Source of the DNA: Sphingomonadales bacterium
GTDB taxonomy: Bacteria; Pseudomonadota; Alphaproteobacteria; Sphingomonadales; Sphingomonadaceae
NCBI GenBank assembly: GCA_027483465.1
Contig: JAIXUQ010000007.1
Location: 1 to 60,041, forward strand
Direction of reading: 5' to 3'
Length of the DNA stretch: 60,041 bases
Part shown: positions 52,550 through 60,041 of the stretch, in pieces
Layout of the letters: each line of letters begins with the position of its first letter
How positions within the stretch are numbered: the first letter of the stretch is position 1
Notes under the pieces: generated by a model
Seen by the model: the letters and a program-made list of their open reading frames with translations, nothing else
Told to the model about the DNA's origin: nothing
Databases searched by the model: none
Made by a program: the position numbers and the translations under genes

Positions 52550-53441
52550 GCCGCGGCACCATCGCCAGCAGCAGGATCACCAGATTCATCAGGCCAAAGG
52601 CGACCAGCGCGCTCCACGCGCCGGCCGGGGCCGCTCCCAGCAGCAGCGCATCATTGCCGCCGGGGATCAGCCGCACGCCCAGCATCATCACCACCCCGCC
52701 CAGCAGGCTGCGCGCCGCCGCCGGCCAGCCGCGCCATTTCAGATGCAATTGCCCGCTGATCCAGCCTGATGCCAGGGCTCCGGCCAGCGTGGCGATGCTG
52801 GCGCGCACCGCCGCCTCCCCGGCCTGGGGCAGCTGGCGGGCATGGGCAATCAGCACATCGGCCCAGGTCCAGCCCGGCAGCGCCACAAACAACAGGCTGC
52901 CGGCCGCGCCCATCGCCGCCATGGTGGCCGCCAGCCGCGCCGCGCCCAGCCCGCCCAGCCGCCGCCACGCCAGCCCCAGCAGCAGCACGCCGCCCAGCAC
53001 CAGCAGCACGCCGGCGGCATCGGGCCGGGCAAAGCCGCTGGCCGGCGGCTCCACCCGCCAGCCCAGCGCCGCGCCCAGCATGTCCCCGGCCACCAGCCCG
53101 GCCGGCAGCGCCAAGAGATGCGCCTCGCCATTGCCCAGCCGCCACAGGGAGCCCACCAGGCAGGCGCCGTTCACCACCGCGCCCACCCCCAGCAGCACGG
53201 CACCGGCCAGCAGCGGCGGCGCCAGCGGCACGCTGCCCGGCAGGCTGGCACCGCGCCCCAGCAGCCAGGCCAGCGGCAGGCACAGGGCGGTGGCCGCGCC
53301 CAGCGCCACGCCAAAGCCCAGCAACAGCCGGGCATCGCGCGCCTCCACCCAGCGCCGCACCGCCACCACCCCGCAGGTGCCGCCCTGGTGCGCGGCAAAG
53401 CCCACGATCGCCGCGGCCAGCAGGCACAACAGCATCAGCAT
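52518..53441 (-). CDS. YeeE/YedE-family (sulphur compound) transporter
   Basis: This 307-aa protein has about nine hydrophobic helices and the two half-site motifs of YeeE/YedE permeases: [15 protein letters not shown] near the N-terminus and [22 protein letters not shown] in the middle, both with the conserved Cys. Characterised relatives import thiosulphate. It starts at the stop of the dehydrogenase gene (overlap) and should be transcribed from its GTAACC-type promoter, so it may supply reduced sulphur during metal or oxidative stress. Confidence 0.85.
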   Translation of the reverse strand: MLMLLCLLAAAIVGFAAHQGGTCGVVAVRRWVEARDARLLLGFGVALGAATALCLPLAWLLGRGASLPGSVPLAPPLLAGAVLLGVGAVVNGACLVGSLWRLGNGEAHLLALPAGLVAGDMLGAALGWRVEPPASGFARPDAAGVLLVLGGVLLLGLAWRRLGGLGAARLAATMAAMGAAGSLLFVALPGWTWADVLIAHARQLPQAGEAAVRASIATLAGALASGWISGQLHLKWRGWPAAARSLLGGVVMMLGVRLIPGGNDALLLGAAPAGAWSALVAFGLMNLVILLLAMVPRLRPVAPPARR

Positions 53442-54712
53442 CAGCCCATCCCGTCGCGCTGGGTGATCAGCTTGGCCGCCGCATCAAAGGTGAGATAGCG
53501 CCACAGCCAATTCGCCCCCACCACCAGCCGGCTGCGGAACCCCACCAGCCCCCACAGGTGCACGGTGCACCAGAGCAGCCAGGCCGGATGGCCCGACAGG
53601 CGCAGCCAGCCCAGATCGGCCACCGCGCGCGAACGGCCGATGGTGGCCATGCTGCCGGCATGGCGATAACGGAAGGGTGGCACGGCGCGGCCGGCGCGGC
53701 GGGCGATGATGGCCTTGGCGGCATGAAGGCCCATCTGGCTGGCCGCCGTCGCCACCCCCGGCACCGCGGCGCCATCCGGGCCGGTGGCCGCGGCGGTATC
53801 GCCCACCACATAGACGGCCGGATCGTCAGGCAACGCCAGATCGGGGCCCACCCGCACCCGGCCGCTGGCATCGGCCGCCGCCCCCAGCCACAGCGCCGCC
53901 GGCGATGCCACCACCCCGGCCGCCCACAGGGTGACACAGGCGGCCAGGCTGTCATCCCCGATCATGATCCGGCCCGGCGCCAGACCGGTCACCCGCGCGT
54001 TCAGCCGCACCTCCACCCCCAGCCCGGCCAGCGCCCGCGCCGCCGCGGCCGAAAGCGGCGGCGGCAGCGCCTTGAGCAGGCGGTCGCCGCTGTCCACCAG
54101 CACCACGCGCACACAGGCGCGGGTGATGTGGGGAAAATCGCGCTCGGCGCTGTGGCGGGCCAGTTCGGCGATGGCGCCGGCCATCTCCACCCCGGTGGGG
54201 CCGCCGCCCACCACCACGAAGGTGAGATGTTCGGCCCGGGTCTCACGCTGTTCGGCGCGCAGCGTTTCGGCGCGTTCCAGCGCCAGCAGCAGATCGCGCC
54301 GCACCCGGATGGCATCATCGATCGTCTTGATGCCGGGCGCGTGCGCCGCCCATTCGGGATTGCGGAAATAGGCATGGCGGGCGCCGCTGGCCACGATCAG
54401 TTCGGCAAAGGGCAGCGTGCCGCCGCTGGCCAGCCGCACCAGCCGCGCCGGCCGGTCGATGCCCACCACCTCGTCCATCAGCACGCTCACGCTGGGCCGG
54501 CCGCGCATGATGGTGCGGATGGGGGCGGCGATATCGGCGGCCGAAAGCCCGGCGGTGGCCACCTGATACAGCAGCGGCTGGAACAGATGATGGTTCTGCC
54601 GATCGATCAGCACGGTGGCGATGCCCGCCGCACCCAGCGCGCGCGCCGCCGCCAGGCCGGCAAAGCCGGCGCCGATGATCACCACCGGCAGCTGCTGTTG
54701 TGGATGGGCCAT
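53441..54712 (-). CDS. ndh: NAD(P)/FAD-dependent oxidoreductase, type II NADH dehydrogenase-like
   Basis: This 423-aa protein has the N-terminal FAD-binding motif VVIIGAGFAGLAAARALG and HHLFQPLLYQVATAGL. The NADH-binding motif is VVVGGGPTGVEMAGAIAELA, and VYVVGDTAA sits near the end of the second half. The C-terminal amphipathic region (LWGLVGFRSRLVVGANWLWRYLTF) is the usual membrane anchor. It passes electrons from NADH to quinone without proton pumping. The ATG lies only 9 bases from the -10 box of its promoter, suggesting leaderless translation. Confidence 0.88.
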   Translation of the reverse strand: MAHPQQQLPVVIIGAGFAGLAAARALGAAGIATVLIDRQNHHLFQPLLYQVATAGLSAADIAAPIRTIMRGRPSVSVLMDEVVGIDRPARLVRLASGGTLPFAELIVASGARHAYFRNPEWAAHAPGIKTIDDAIRVRRDLLLALERAETLRAEQRETRAEHLTFVVVGGGPTGVEMAGAIAELARHSAERDFPHITRACVRVVLVDSGDRLLKALPPPLSAAAARALAGLGVEVRLNARVTGLAPGRIMIGDDSLAACVTLWAAGVVASPAALWLGAAADASGRVRVGPDLALPDDPAVYVVGDTAAATGPDGAAVPGVATAASQMGLHAAKAIIARRAGRAVPPFRYRHAGSMATIGRSRAVADLGWLRLSGHPAWLLWCTVHLWGLVGFRSRLVVGANWLWRYLTFDAAAKLITQRDGMG

Positions 54713-54720
54713 GCCGCTGG

Positions 54721-54746
54721 TTCGCCGGCCGCGCCCGCCGGGTTAC
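54721..54746 (-). promoter_or_regulatory. ECF (SigF-type) promoter of ndh-yeeE
   Basis: Minus-strand GTAACC (54746-54741), 16 bases, CGAA (54724-54721): the same motif and spacing as at the two bufferin operons. It predicts a start point within a few bases of the ndh ATG at 54712. Confidence 0.7.
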
Positions 54747-54792
54747 CGGGCCTCTGGCGCCGGCGGCGGCTGCCGGTTAATCAGGCCAGCCG

Positions 54793-55422
54793 ATGATGCC
54801 GATTGCCCCTGCCCTGGCGGCCGAAACCCGGCGCCTGGCCGCCTATGCCGCGGCCTATGACGATTTGGTGGCGCAATTGGTGGCGCTGGGGGCCGGCCGG
54901 CGGGCGCCGCGCGTGGGGCAGCGTTTTCCCGGCTTTGCGTTGCCCGATGCCGCCGGGCGCTTTCACCGGCTGGGCGATCTGCTTGCCCCCGGCCGGCCGC
55001 TGGTGATCAGCATCCATCGCGGCCAATGGTGCCCCTGGTGCCGGGTGGAAAGCGCCGGCTGGGCCGATGCCGCCGGCGCGCTGGCCGCCGCCGGGGCGCG
55101 GCTGGTGACGATTTCGGCCGAAGTGGCCGGCGGTGCCGCCTGGCTGGCCGAACGCAGCGGCAGCCTGGCGCTGGTGGATGTCGATCTGGGCCTGTGTCTG
55201 GCACTGGGGCTGGTGATCAGCCTGCCGCCGGCGCTGGCCGCAGCCTATGCGACAGGCGGTGATGATCTGGCCGCGCTGCTGGGTGGCAGCGGCCGGCTGC
55301 TGCCGATCCCGGCCACCTATCTGATCGATGGCGCCGGCGTGGTGCGCTTTGCCTTTGCCGATCCCGATTTCCGCCGCCGCGCCGAACCGGCCGCCGTGCT
55401 GGCGACGCTCAGGTCAGGCTGA
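54793..55422 (+). CDS. Peroxiredoxin/AhpC-TSA-like redoxin (second paralogue)
   Basis: This 209-aa protein begins with tandem ATGs (MMPIAPALAAET). It shares with the redoxin at 47477 the features GQRFPGFALPDAAGR, ISIHRGQWCPWCRVES with CPWC, RLLPIPATYLID and [19 protein letters not shown] Ser/Ala-rich thioredoxin-like fold is expected. It is convergent with the LysR gene and divergent from ndh. Probably a thiol peroxidase or disulphide reductase; the electron donor is unknown. Confidence 0.82.
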   Translation: MMPIAPALAAETRRLAAYAAAYDDLVAQLVALGAGRRAPRVGQRFPGFALPDAAGRFHRLGDLLAPGRPLVISIHRGQWCPWCRVESAGWADAAGALAAAGARLVTISAEVAGGAAWLAERSGSLALVDVDLGLCLALGLVISLPPALAAAYATGGDDLAALLGGSGRLLPIPATYLIDGAGVVRFAFADPDFRRRAEPAAVLATLRSG

Positions 55423-56292
55423 GGGCGCATCCCAGCGCCGCGCCCGGCTGGCGCGCACGAAACTGTCGGCCGCCAGGCTGCGGCGGCGGCCCTGGATGCC
55501 GGCCAGCACGACATCGGCACTGATCGCGGCATCCGCCACCGGCACCGCGCACATCGCCGGATCGCGCGGCGCGGGCATGAAGCCGGTGCCCAGACCGGCC
55601 GAGATCAGCCGGCGCAACTGGCCGACATCGCGGGCGGCATGGCGCAGATTGAGGCTGAGGCCCACCACCTCGGCCTGGCGGCGCAAGGCGGCCATGCCTT
55701 CGCAGGCGTGATCGATCAACGGTTCGGCCGCCAGATCGGCCAGCGCCACCGCAGCCTGCCCGGCGGCCGGATGATCGCGGCGCACCACCATGCGGTAATC
55801 ATGGCGGAACAGGCACCATGCCTCGAAGCGTTCGGGCGCGTCGGCCGGGGCCTCGATGATCAGCAGGTCAAGCCCGCCGGCCAGCGCCTGCGCCAGCAGA
55901 TCGGCGCTGGTGCCGCCCACCACATTCAGTTGCAGGCCCGGCATCGCCGTGCCCAGTTCGGCCAGCACCGCATCCAGCGTGGCGGATTCCACCAGCGAGC
56001 ACACGCCCAGCACCAGCGGCGCCACCTGGCCCTGGCCAAAGCCGCGCGCCAGCGCCTTGGCATCCTCGGCGGCGCGATAGGTGCGTTCCAGATGCGGCAG
56101 CATCAGCCGGCCCAGTTCGGTCAGGTGGGTGCGCGCGCGTTCGCGGCGGAACAGCGGCCCGCCCAGTTCCTCCTCCAGCTTCTGGATGGCGCGGGTGAGC
56201 GAGGGCTGGGCGACATGGCATGCCTCGGCCGCGCGCGTGAAGTTGAGCAACCGCGCCGCCGCGAGAAAATAGCGGATCTGATGCATTTCCAT
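55414..56292 (-). CDS. LysR-family transcriptional regulator
   Basis: This 292-aa protein has the N-terminal winged helix MHQIRYFLAAARLLNFTRAAEACHVAQPSLTRAIQKLEEELGG and a C-terminal periplasmic-binding-like effector domain. It is not clearly OxyR: the Cys pair for peroxide sensing is not evident, although Cys117 and a few other Cys exist. It is convergent with the redoxin gene. Candidate sites ATAG-N7-GTAT upstream of itself and ATAG-N7-CTAT upstream of the other redoxin suggest those two as targets. Confidence 0.88.
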   Translation of the reverse strand: MEMHQIRYFLAAARLLNFTRAAEACHVAQPSLTRAIQKLEEELGGPLFRRERARTHLTELGRLMLPHLERTYRAAEDAKALARGFGQGQVAPLVLGVCSLVESATLDAVLAELGTAMPGLQLNVVGGTSADLLAQALAGGLDLLIIEAPADAPERFEAWCLFRHDYRMVVRRDHPAAGQAAVALADLAAEPLIDHACEGMAALRRQAEVVGLSLNLRHAARDVGQLRRLISAGLGTGFMPAPRDPAMCAVPVADAAISADVVLAGIQGRRRSLAADSFVRASRARRWDAPSA

Positions 56293-56345
56293 GCCTGCGA
56301 CACTCTATCATTGCCGCACCGCAGCACAAGAGGCGGCCTGCCGCC

Positions 56346-56382
56346 ATAGCCGTTCCGTATCAAACCCATGCACCCTTCATGG
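56346..56382. promoter_or_regulatory. Candidate LysR autoregulatory site and adjacent inverted repeat
   Basis: ATAG-N7-GTAT (56346-56360) followed by CCATG-N7-CATGG (56366-56382) lie in the 145 bases between the LysR gene and the sigma-factor gene. The first resembles the site at 47406-47420. Confidence 0.4.
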
Positions 56383-56437
56383 CTGGGCGCTGGCGGCGTG
56401 CGGCGCAACACTGGCGGCGTGAATGGAGGGCAAGGCC

Positions 56438-57007
56438 ATGACCATCCCCAAGCCGCCGGCCAGCCGGCCGCGCCGCGCCGCACCCCGTGATGCCACCGCC
56501 CACTGGGCCGATCTGATGGCGCGCGGCCGCGCCGGAGACCGCCGCGCCTATGACCGGCTGCTGGGCGAAACCGGGGCCTGGCTGGCGCGCTATTTCCGGC
56601 GGCGGCTGCCGGCCGCGCATGTTGACGATGCCGTGCAGGACACGCTGATCGCGCTGCACAACCGCCGCCATGATTTCGATTGCGCCCAGCCGCTGCGGCC
56701 CTGGCTGGCCACCATGGCCCGCTTCAAGTGGGTGGACCGGCTGCGCCTGATGGAGCGTGACCAGAATGAGCCGGCGCCCGAAAGCAGCATTGCCAGCCAC
56801 GAGATCGATGTCGTCTCCTGCCATGTCGTGCGCGGCCTGCTCGGCCAGTTGCGCCCGGCGCAGGCCGATGCCATCCGCATGGTCAAGCTCGACGGCCTGT
56901 CGATCATCGAGGCGGCCGAACGCAGCGGCCAGTCGCAATCGCTGGTGAAGATCAACATCCACCGCGGGCTGAAGCGGCTGGCCGCCGGCTTCACACCATC
57001 GCCATGA
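56438..57007 (+). CDS. ECF RNA polymerase sigma factor
   Basis: This 189-aa protein starts at MTIPKPPASRP (56438) behind GGAGG; an in-frame ATG at 56423 is less well placed. Region 2 is YDRLLGETGAWLARYFRRRLPAAHVDDAVQDTLIALH with WLATMARFKWVDRLRLM; region 4 is LLGQLRPAQADAIRMVKLDGLSIIEAAERSGQSQSLVKINIHRGLKRL. Many relatives stand next to a membrane anti-sigma (DUF1109/NrsF); none is beside it here. It may read the GTAACC-N16-CGAA promoters in this window. Its end overlaps putA by 17 bases. Confidence 0.88.
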   Translation: MTIPKPPASRPRRAAPRDATAHWADLMARGRAGDRRAYDRLLGETGAWLARYFRRRLPAAHVDDAVQDTLIALHNRRHDFDCAQPLRPWLATMARFKWVDRLRLMERDQNEPAPESSIASHEIDVVSCHVVRGLLGQLRPAQADAIRMVKLDGLSIIEAAERSGQSQSLVKINIHRGLKRLAAGFTPSP

Positions 57008-60000
57008 GCGCGGCATTGCCGCCGGCCGCCGCCAGATTGATGGTGGTGGTGACTTCATCGACCAGCCAATCGGCACGGTAACCGCCGGCGGCATCGGCCC
57101 CGCCGATGATCGGGATCGGCCCGGCCATGGCCGCCACCGCGATGCGCAGGCCGGGATCATCCGCCTCGATCAGCGCGGCGCCAAATGCGCCATGCGCGGG
57201 CAGATGATCCAGCCAGTGCAGCCTGGCTGCCACCGCCGCCGGCAGGCCGGCGGGCGGCCCGGCCGGCCACAGCACATGGCCGCGATTGCCCTGCGCCAGC
57301 GCCGCGCCGATCTGGCGGAACAGGCCATCCTGGGTGGCCGGCAGCAGCAGCACATCGCCGCGCGGGTGGAAGGCGAGCCGGTTCTCCTCCCCCACCGGGC
57401 CGGGCAGGGTGAGGCTGAGACCCGCGAGGCGCGCGGCCGCCGCATCGCGCACCGCCGCCGCCTGCGCCGGCCGGCCGGTTGCCGCCAGCCAATCGGCCAG
57501 CGCCAGTGCCGCCGCATCGGGCGGCCCGGCCGCAACCAGGCCATCGGCGGGCCGCGCCCGCACCAGCCGGCCCAGATAGAGCGGCCCGCCAGCCTTGGGC
57601 CCGGTGCCGGACAGCCCGCGCCCGCCAAAGGGCTGCACCCCCACCACCGCGCCGATGATGCTGCGGTTGACATAGAGGTTGCCGGCCCTGATCGCGCCGG
57701 TCACCGCCGCGATGGTGGCATCCAGCCTGGTGTGCAGGCCAAAGCTGAGGCCATAGCCGGTGGCGTTGATGGCTGCGACCACGTCGGCCATCGCCTCCCG
57801 GCGGAAGCGCAGCACGTGCAGAACCGGGCCGAACACCTCGCCGCCAATCTGGTCGATGGCATCGATCTCGATGATCGTGGGGGCGACGAAATGGCCCTGC
57901 GCGCAGGCCGGCGACAGCAACAGCCGGTGCACCGGGCAGCCCAGCGCCGCCAGCCGCGCCACATGCGCCTCGATCCGCGCTTTGGCCGCGGCGCTGATCA
58001 CCGGGCCGACATCGGTGGCCAGCCGGCCGGGATTGCCTACCGCCAGTTCGGCCATGGCGCCCCGGATCATCGCCAGCTGGCGATCGGCAATGTCGGATTG
58101 CAGGCACAGGAGCCGCAGCGCCGAACAGCGCTGGCCGGCGCTGTCAAAGGCCGAAACCAGCACATCGGCGGTCACCTGTTCGGCCAAGGCCGAGGAATCG
58201 ACGATCATCGCGTTGAGGCCGCCGGTTTCAGCGAGCAGCGGCACCGGCGTGCCATCGTGCAGGGCGCGCGGTGCCAGCTGCCGGCGGATCCGCTGCGCCA
58301 CTTCGGTGGAGCCGGTGAACAGCACGCCGGCCACCCCGGCCTGCGCCACCAGCGCCGCGCCGACGGCGCCATCGCCGGGCAGCAGGTGCAGCGCGCCGGC
58401 CGGCACCCCGGCGGCATGCAGCAACCGCACCGCCTCGGCCGCGATCAGCGGGGTTTCCGCCGCCGGCTTGGCCAGCACGGCATTGCCGGCGGCCAGCGCG
58501 GCGGCAACCTGGCCGATGAAGATGGCGAGCGGGAAATTCCACGGGCTGATGCAGGCCACCACGCCCAGCGGCGGCTGGCCATCCAGCGTGGCGCGCGCCT
58601 GCACTGCATAATAGCGCAGGAAATCCACCGCCTCGCGCACTTCGGCGACGGCATTGGCGGCGGTCTTGCCGGCCTCGCGGATGATCAGCGCCAGCAGCCC
58701 CTCCATCCCGGCCTCCAGTGCATCGGCGGCCCGCTCCAGCACGGCGGCGCGATCCGCGGCCGGCAGTGCCGCCCAGCCGGGCGCGGCGGCCTGCGCCGCC
58801 CTGACCGCCGCCGCCACATCATCCGGCGTTGCCCAGCACATGGCGCCCACCACATCGCGCCGATCGGCCGGGTTCAGCACCGGGGCGGCGCTGGCGCCGG
58901 CCGGCGGCGCGATGCCGCTGCCCTGCGCCAGCGTTGCGGCCAGGCCCGCCAGCACCGCCGGGCAGGCCAGATCCAGCCCGCGCGCCGCCCGGCGGGTGCC
59001 CAGCAGGTCGGCCGGCAGGCGGATCAGCGGGTGCGGCGCACCGGGTATGGCAGCGGCACGCACGGCGGCCACCGGATCGGCGGCCAGCGCCGCCGGGCTG
59101 ATGGCGGGATCGCGGATGCGGCTGACAAAGCTGCTGTTGGCGCCATTTTCCAGCAGGCGGCGCACCAGATAGGCCAGCAGCGTGTCATGCCCGCCCACCG
59201 GGGCATAGATGCGGCACGGCCGGTTCAGCCGGTCAGGCCCCACCACCTCGTCGTACAAGGGCTCGCCCATGCCGTGCAGGCACTGGAATTCATAATCGCC
59301 CGGGGCGAAATCCGGCCCGGCCATGTGATAAATGCTGGCCAGTGTGTGGGCATTGTGGGTGGCAAATTGCGGGAACACCGCGTCGCGTGCCGCCAGCAGC
59401 GCCCGGGCGGCGGCCAGATAGGCGATATCGGTGTGGGATTTGACCGTGAACACCGGGAAATCCGCCAGCCCGTCCACCTGCGCCCGCTTGATCTCGCTGT
59501 CCCAATAGGCGCCCTTCACCAGCCGCAGCATCAGCCGGTGGCCGCTGCGCCGCGCCAGATCGATCAGCCATTCGATCACCGGCAGGCAGCGCTTGCCATA
59601 GGCCTGCACCACAAAGCCCAGCCCATCCCAGCCCTTGAGCGCCGGATCGAAGGCCAGGGCTTCCAGCAGATCGAGCGACAGGTCGAGCCGGTCCGCCTCC
59701 TCGGCATCGATGTTGAAGCCGATATCATGGGCGCGGGCCAGCCGGGCGAGATGGGTGAGGCGCGGCAGCAGTTCGGCCCGCACGCGCGCCGTCTGCGCCC
59801 GGCCATAGCGCGGGTGCAGCGCCGACAGTTTCACCGAAATGCCCGGCCCGGCCACCGGCCCGCGCCCGGCCGCCGCCGCGCCGATGGCGGCAATGGCGGC
59901 TTCATAATCGGCGGCATAGCGATCGGCATCGGCCATGGTGGTCGCCGCCTCGCCCAGCATGTCATAGCTGTGGGCAAAGCCGCGCGCCGCCAGCGGGGCT

Positions 60001-60041
60001 GACCGCGCCAGCGCCTCGGCGATCGTCTCGCCGGTGACGAA
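56991..60041 (-). CDS. putA: Bifunctional proline dehydrogenase / P5C dehydrogenase (partial at 5' end)
   Basis: The frame is open from the right window edge (first visible codons FVTGETIAEALARS) to the stop at 56991, at least 1016 residues. The proline dehydrogenase barrel shows SYDMLGEAA, SVKLSALHPRY, VKGAYWDSEIK and ATHNAHTLASI. The aldehyde dehydrogenase domain shows ISPWNFPLAIF, FTGSTEVAQRI, the catalytic Glu in LAETGGLNAM and the catalytic Cys in AGQRCSALRLL. It oxidises proline to glutamate in two steps with FAD and NAD. The N-terminus, possibly including an RHH DNA-binding domain, is missing from the window. Confidence 0.95.
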   Translation of the reverse strand, partial: FVTGETIAEALARSAPLAARGFAHSYDMLGEAATTMADADRYAADYEAAIAAIGAAAAGRGPVAGPGISVKLSALHPRYGRAQTARVRAELLPRLTHLARLARAHDIGFNIDAEEADRLDLSLDLLEALAFDPALKGWDGLGFVVQAYGKRCLPVIEWLIDLARRSGHRLMLRLVKGAYWDSEIKRAQVDGLADFPVFTVKSHTDIAYLAAARALLAARDAVFPQFATHNAHTLASIYHMAGPDFAPGDYEFQCLHGMGEPLYDEVVGPDRLNRPCRIYAPVGGHDTLLAYLVRRLLENGANSSFVSRIRDPAISPAALAADPVAAVRAAAIPGAPHPLIRLPADLLGTRRAARGLDLACPAVLAGLAATLAQGSGIAPPAGASAAPVLNPADRRDVVGAMCWATPDDVAAAVRAAQAAAPGWAALPAADRAAVLERAADALEAGMEGLLALIIREAGKTAANAVAEVREAVDFLRYYAVQARATLDGQPPLGVVACISPWNFPLAIFIGQVAAALAAGNAVLAKPAAETPLIAAEAVRLLHAAGVPAGALHLLPGDGAVGAALVAQAGVAGVLFTGSTEVAQRIRRQLAPRALHDGTPVPLLAETGGLNAMIVDSSALAEQVTADVLVSAFDSAGQRCSALRLLCLQSDIADRQLAMIRGAMAELAVGNPGRLATDVGPVISAAAKARIEAHVARLAALGCPVHRLLLSPACAQGHFVAPTIIEIDAIDQIGGEVFGPVLHVLRFRREAMADVVAAINATGYGLSFGLHTRLDATIAAVTGAIRAGNLYVNRSIIGAVVGVQPFGGRGLSGTGPKAGGPLYLGRLVRARPADGLVAAGPPDAAALALADWLAATGRPAQAAAVRDAAAARLAGLSLTLPGPVGEENRLAFHPRGDVLLLPATQDGLFRQIGAALAQGNRGHVLWPAGPPAGLPAAVAARLHWLDHLPAHGAFGAALIEADDPGLRIAVAAMAGPIPIIGGADAAGGYRADWLVDEVTTTINLAAAGGNAALMAMV

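Noticed and set aside
52769-54796. A 675-codon plus-strand frame opposite yeeE and ndh
   Set aside because: Pro/Ala/Arg low-complexity translation of high-G+C antisense; the minus-strand genes have clear motifs.
57079-57105. Another GTAACC-type ECF promoter inside putA
   Set aside because: GTAACC is present on the plus strand, but the sequence 16 bases on is CCGC rather than CGAA/CGGA and it lies within a coding region.
57192-60002. A 936-codon plus-strand frame opposite putA
   Set aside because: It is an antisense shadow caused by the very high G+C of putA; the composition (His/Gln/Arg/Gly-rich) and lack of any domain argue against coding, while putA motifs are unmistakable.

Overview
The window comes from a high-G+C alphaproteobacterium, most probably a member of the Sphingomonadales. 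This rests on the enolase-superfamily mannonate dehydratase with TonB-dependent sugar uptake, the bufferin clusters, GTAACC-type ECF promoters and the tRNA-Arg(CCG) 3' end; no rRNA or marker gene is present to confirm it. Two regions of different character meet near 28.53 kb.

Region A (1-28529) is the right-hand part of a genomic island with lower, more mixed base composition. From the left it carries an IS66 tnpA fragment and two small orphan genes. Next is a translationally coupled three-gene defence-like operon on the minus strand: a NERD / double protein kinase / P-loop protein, an unrecognised 608-aa protein, and a large protein with a HerA-like ATPase. By size, order and architecture it resembles MAD6-MAD7-MAD8 of the methylation-associated defence system. 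Upstream on the same strand is a tightly overlapped cassette of a large serine recombinase and two ParB/RepB-like proteins, with a divergent HTH gene and a GIY-YIG/zinc protein. Then comes an eight-gene type I restriction-modification operon (half-length hsdS, hsdM, dinD-like, small gene, hsdS, Cys4 protein, hsdR, YgjP-type peptidase). The right end has an excisionase-like gene overlapping a tyrosine integrase, an orphan RelB/DinJ antitoxin, direct repeats, a perfect palindrome, and a 3' fragment of tRNA-Arg(CCG) that marks the attachment site.

Region B (28530-60041) is very G+C-rich chromosomal backbone. (i) 28661-40528 is a glucuronate catabolic cluster: uxuB, uxaC, a GntR regulator, manD, a GH3 glycosidase, a hexuronate MFS transporter and a TonB-dependent receptor. 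Two of its genes are broken: kdgK has an internal deletion and the receptor has an in-frame amber codon. UxuR-type operators (TTGGTC-T-GACCAA) lie at the receptor promoter and, less perfectly, between uxuR and manD. (ii) 40758-45545 is a cobalamin uptake operon (btuB-F-C-D) behind a cobalamin riboswitch. (iii) 45587-48136 holds a haloalkane-dehalogenase-like hydrolase, a small membrane protein, a VOC protein and a redoxin. (iv) 48122-54746 holds two divergent bufferin (metal-buffering peptide) operons, with back-to-back ECF-type promoters GTAACC-N16-CGAA and GTAACC-N16-CGGA, followed by a YeeE/YedE transporter and an NDH-2-type dehydrogenase driven by a third GTAACC-N16-CGAA promoter. (v) 54793-60041 holds a second redoxin, a LysR regulator, an ECF sigma factor without a visible anti-sigma partner, and the 3' part of putA.

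The genes group into anti-phage defence on the island, metal and oxidative stress handling under one ECF-type promoter family in the backbone, and a decaying glucuronate pathway. All functional names are from sequence reading only; no database search was possible.
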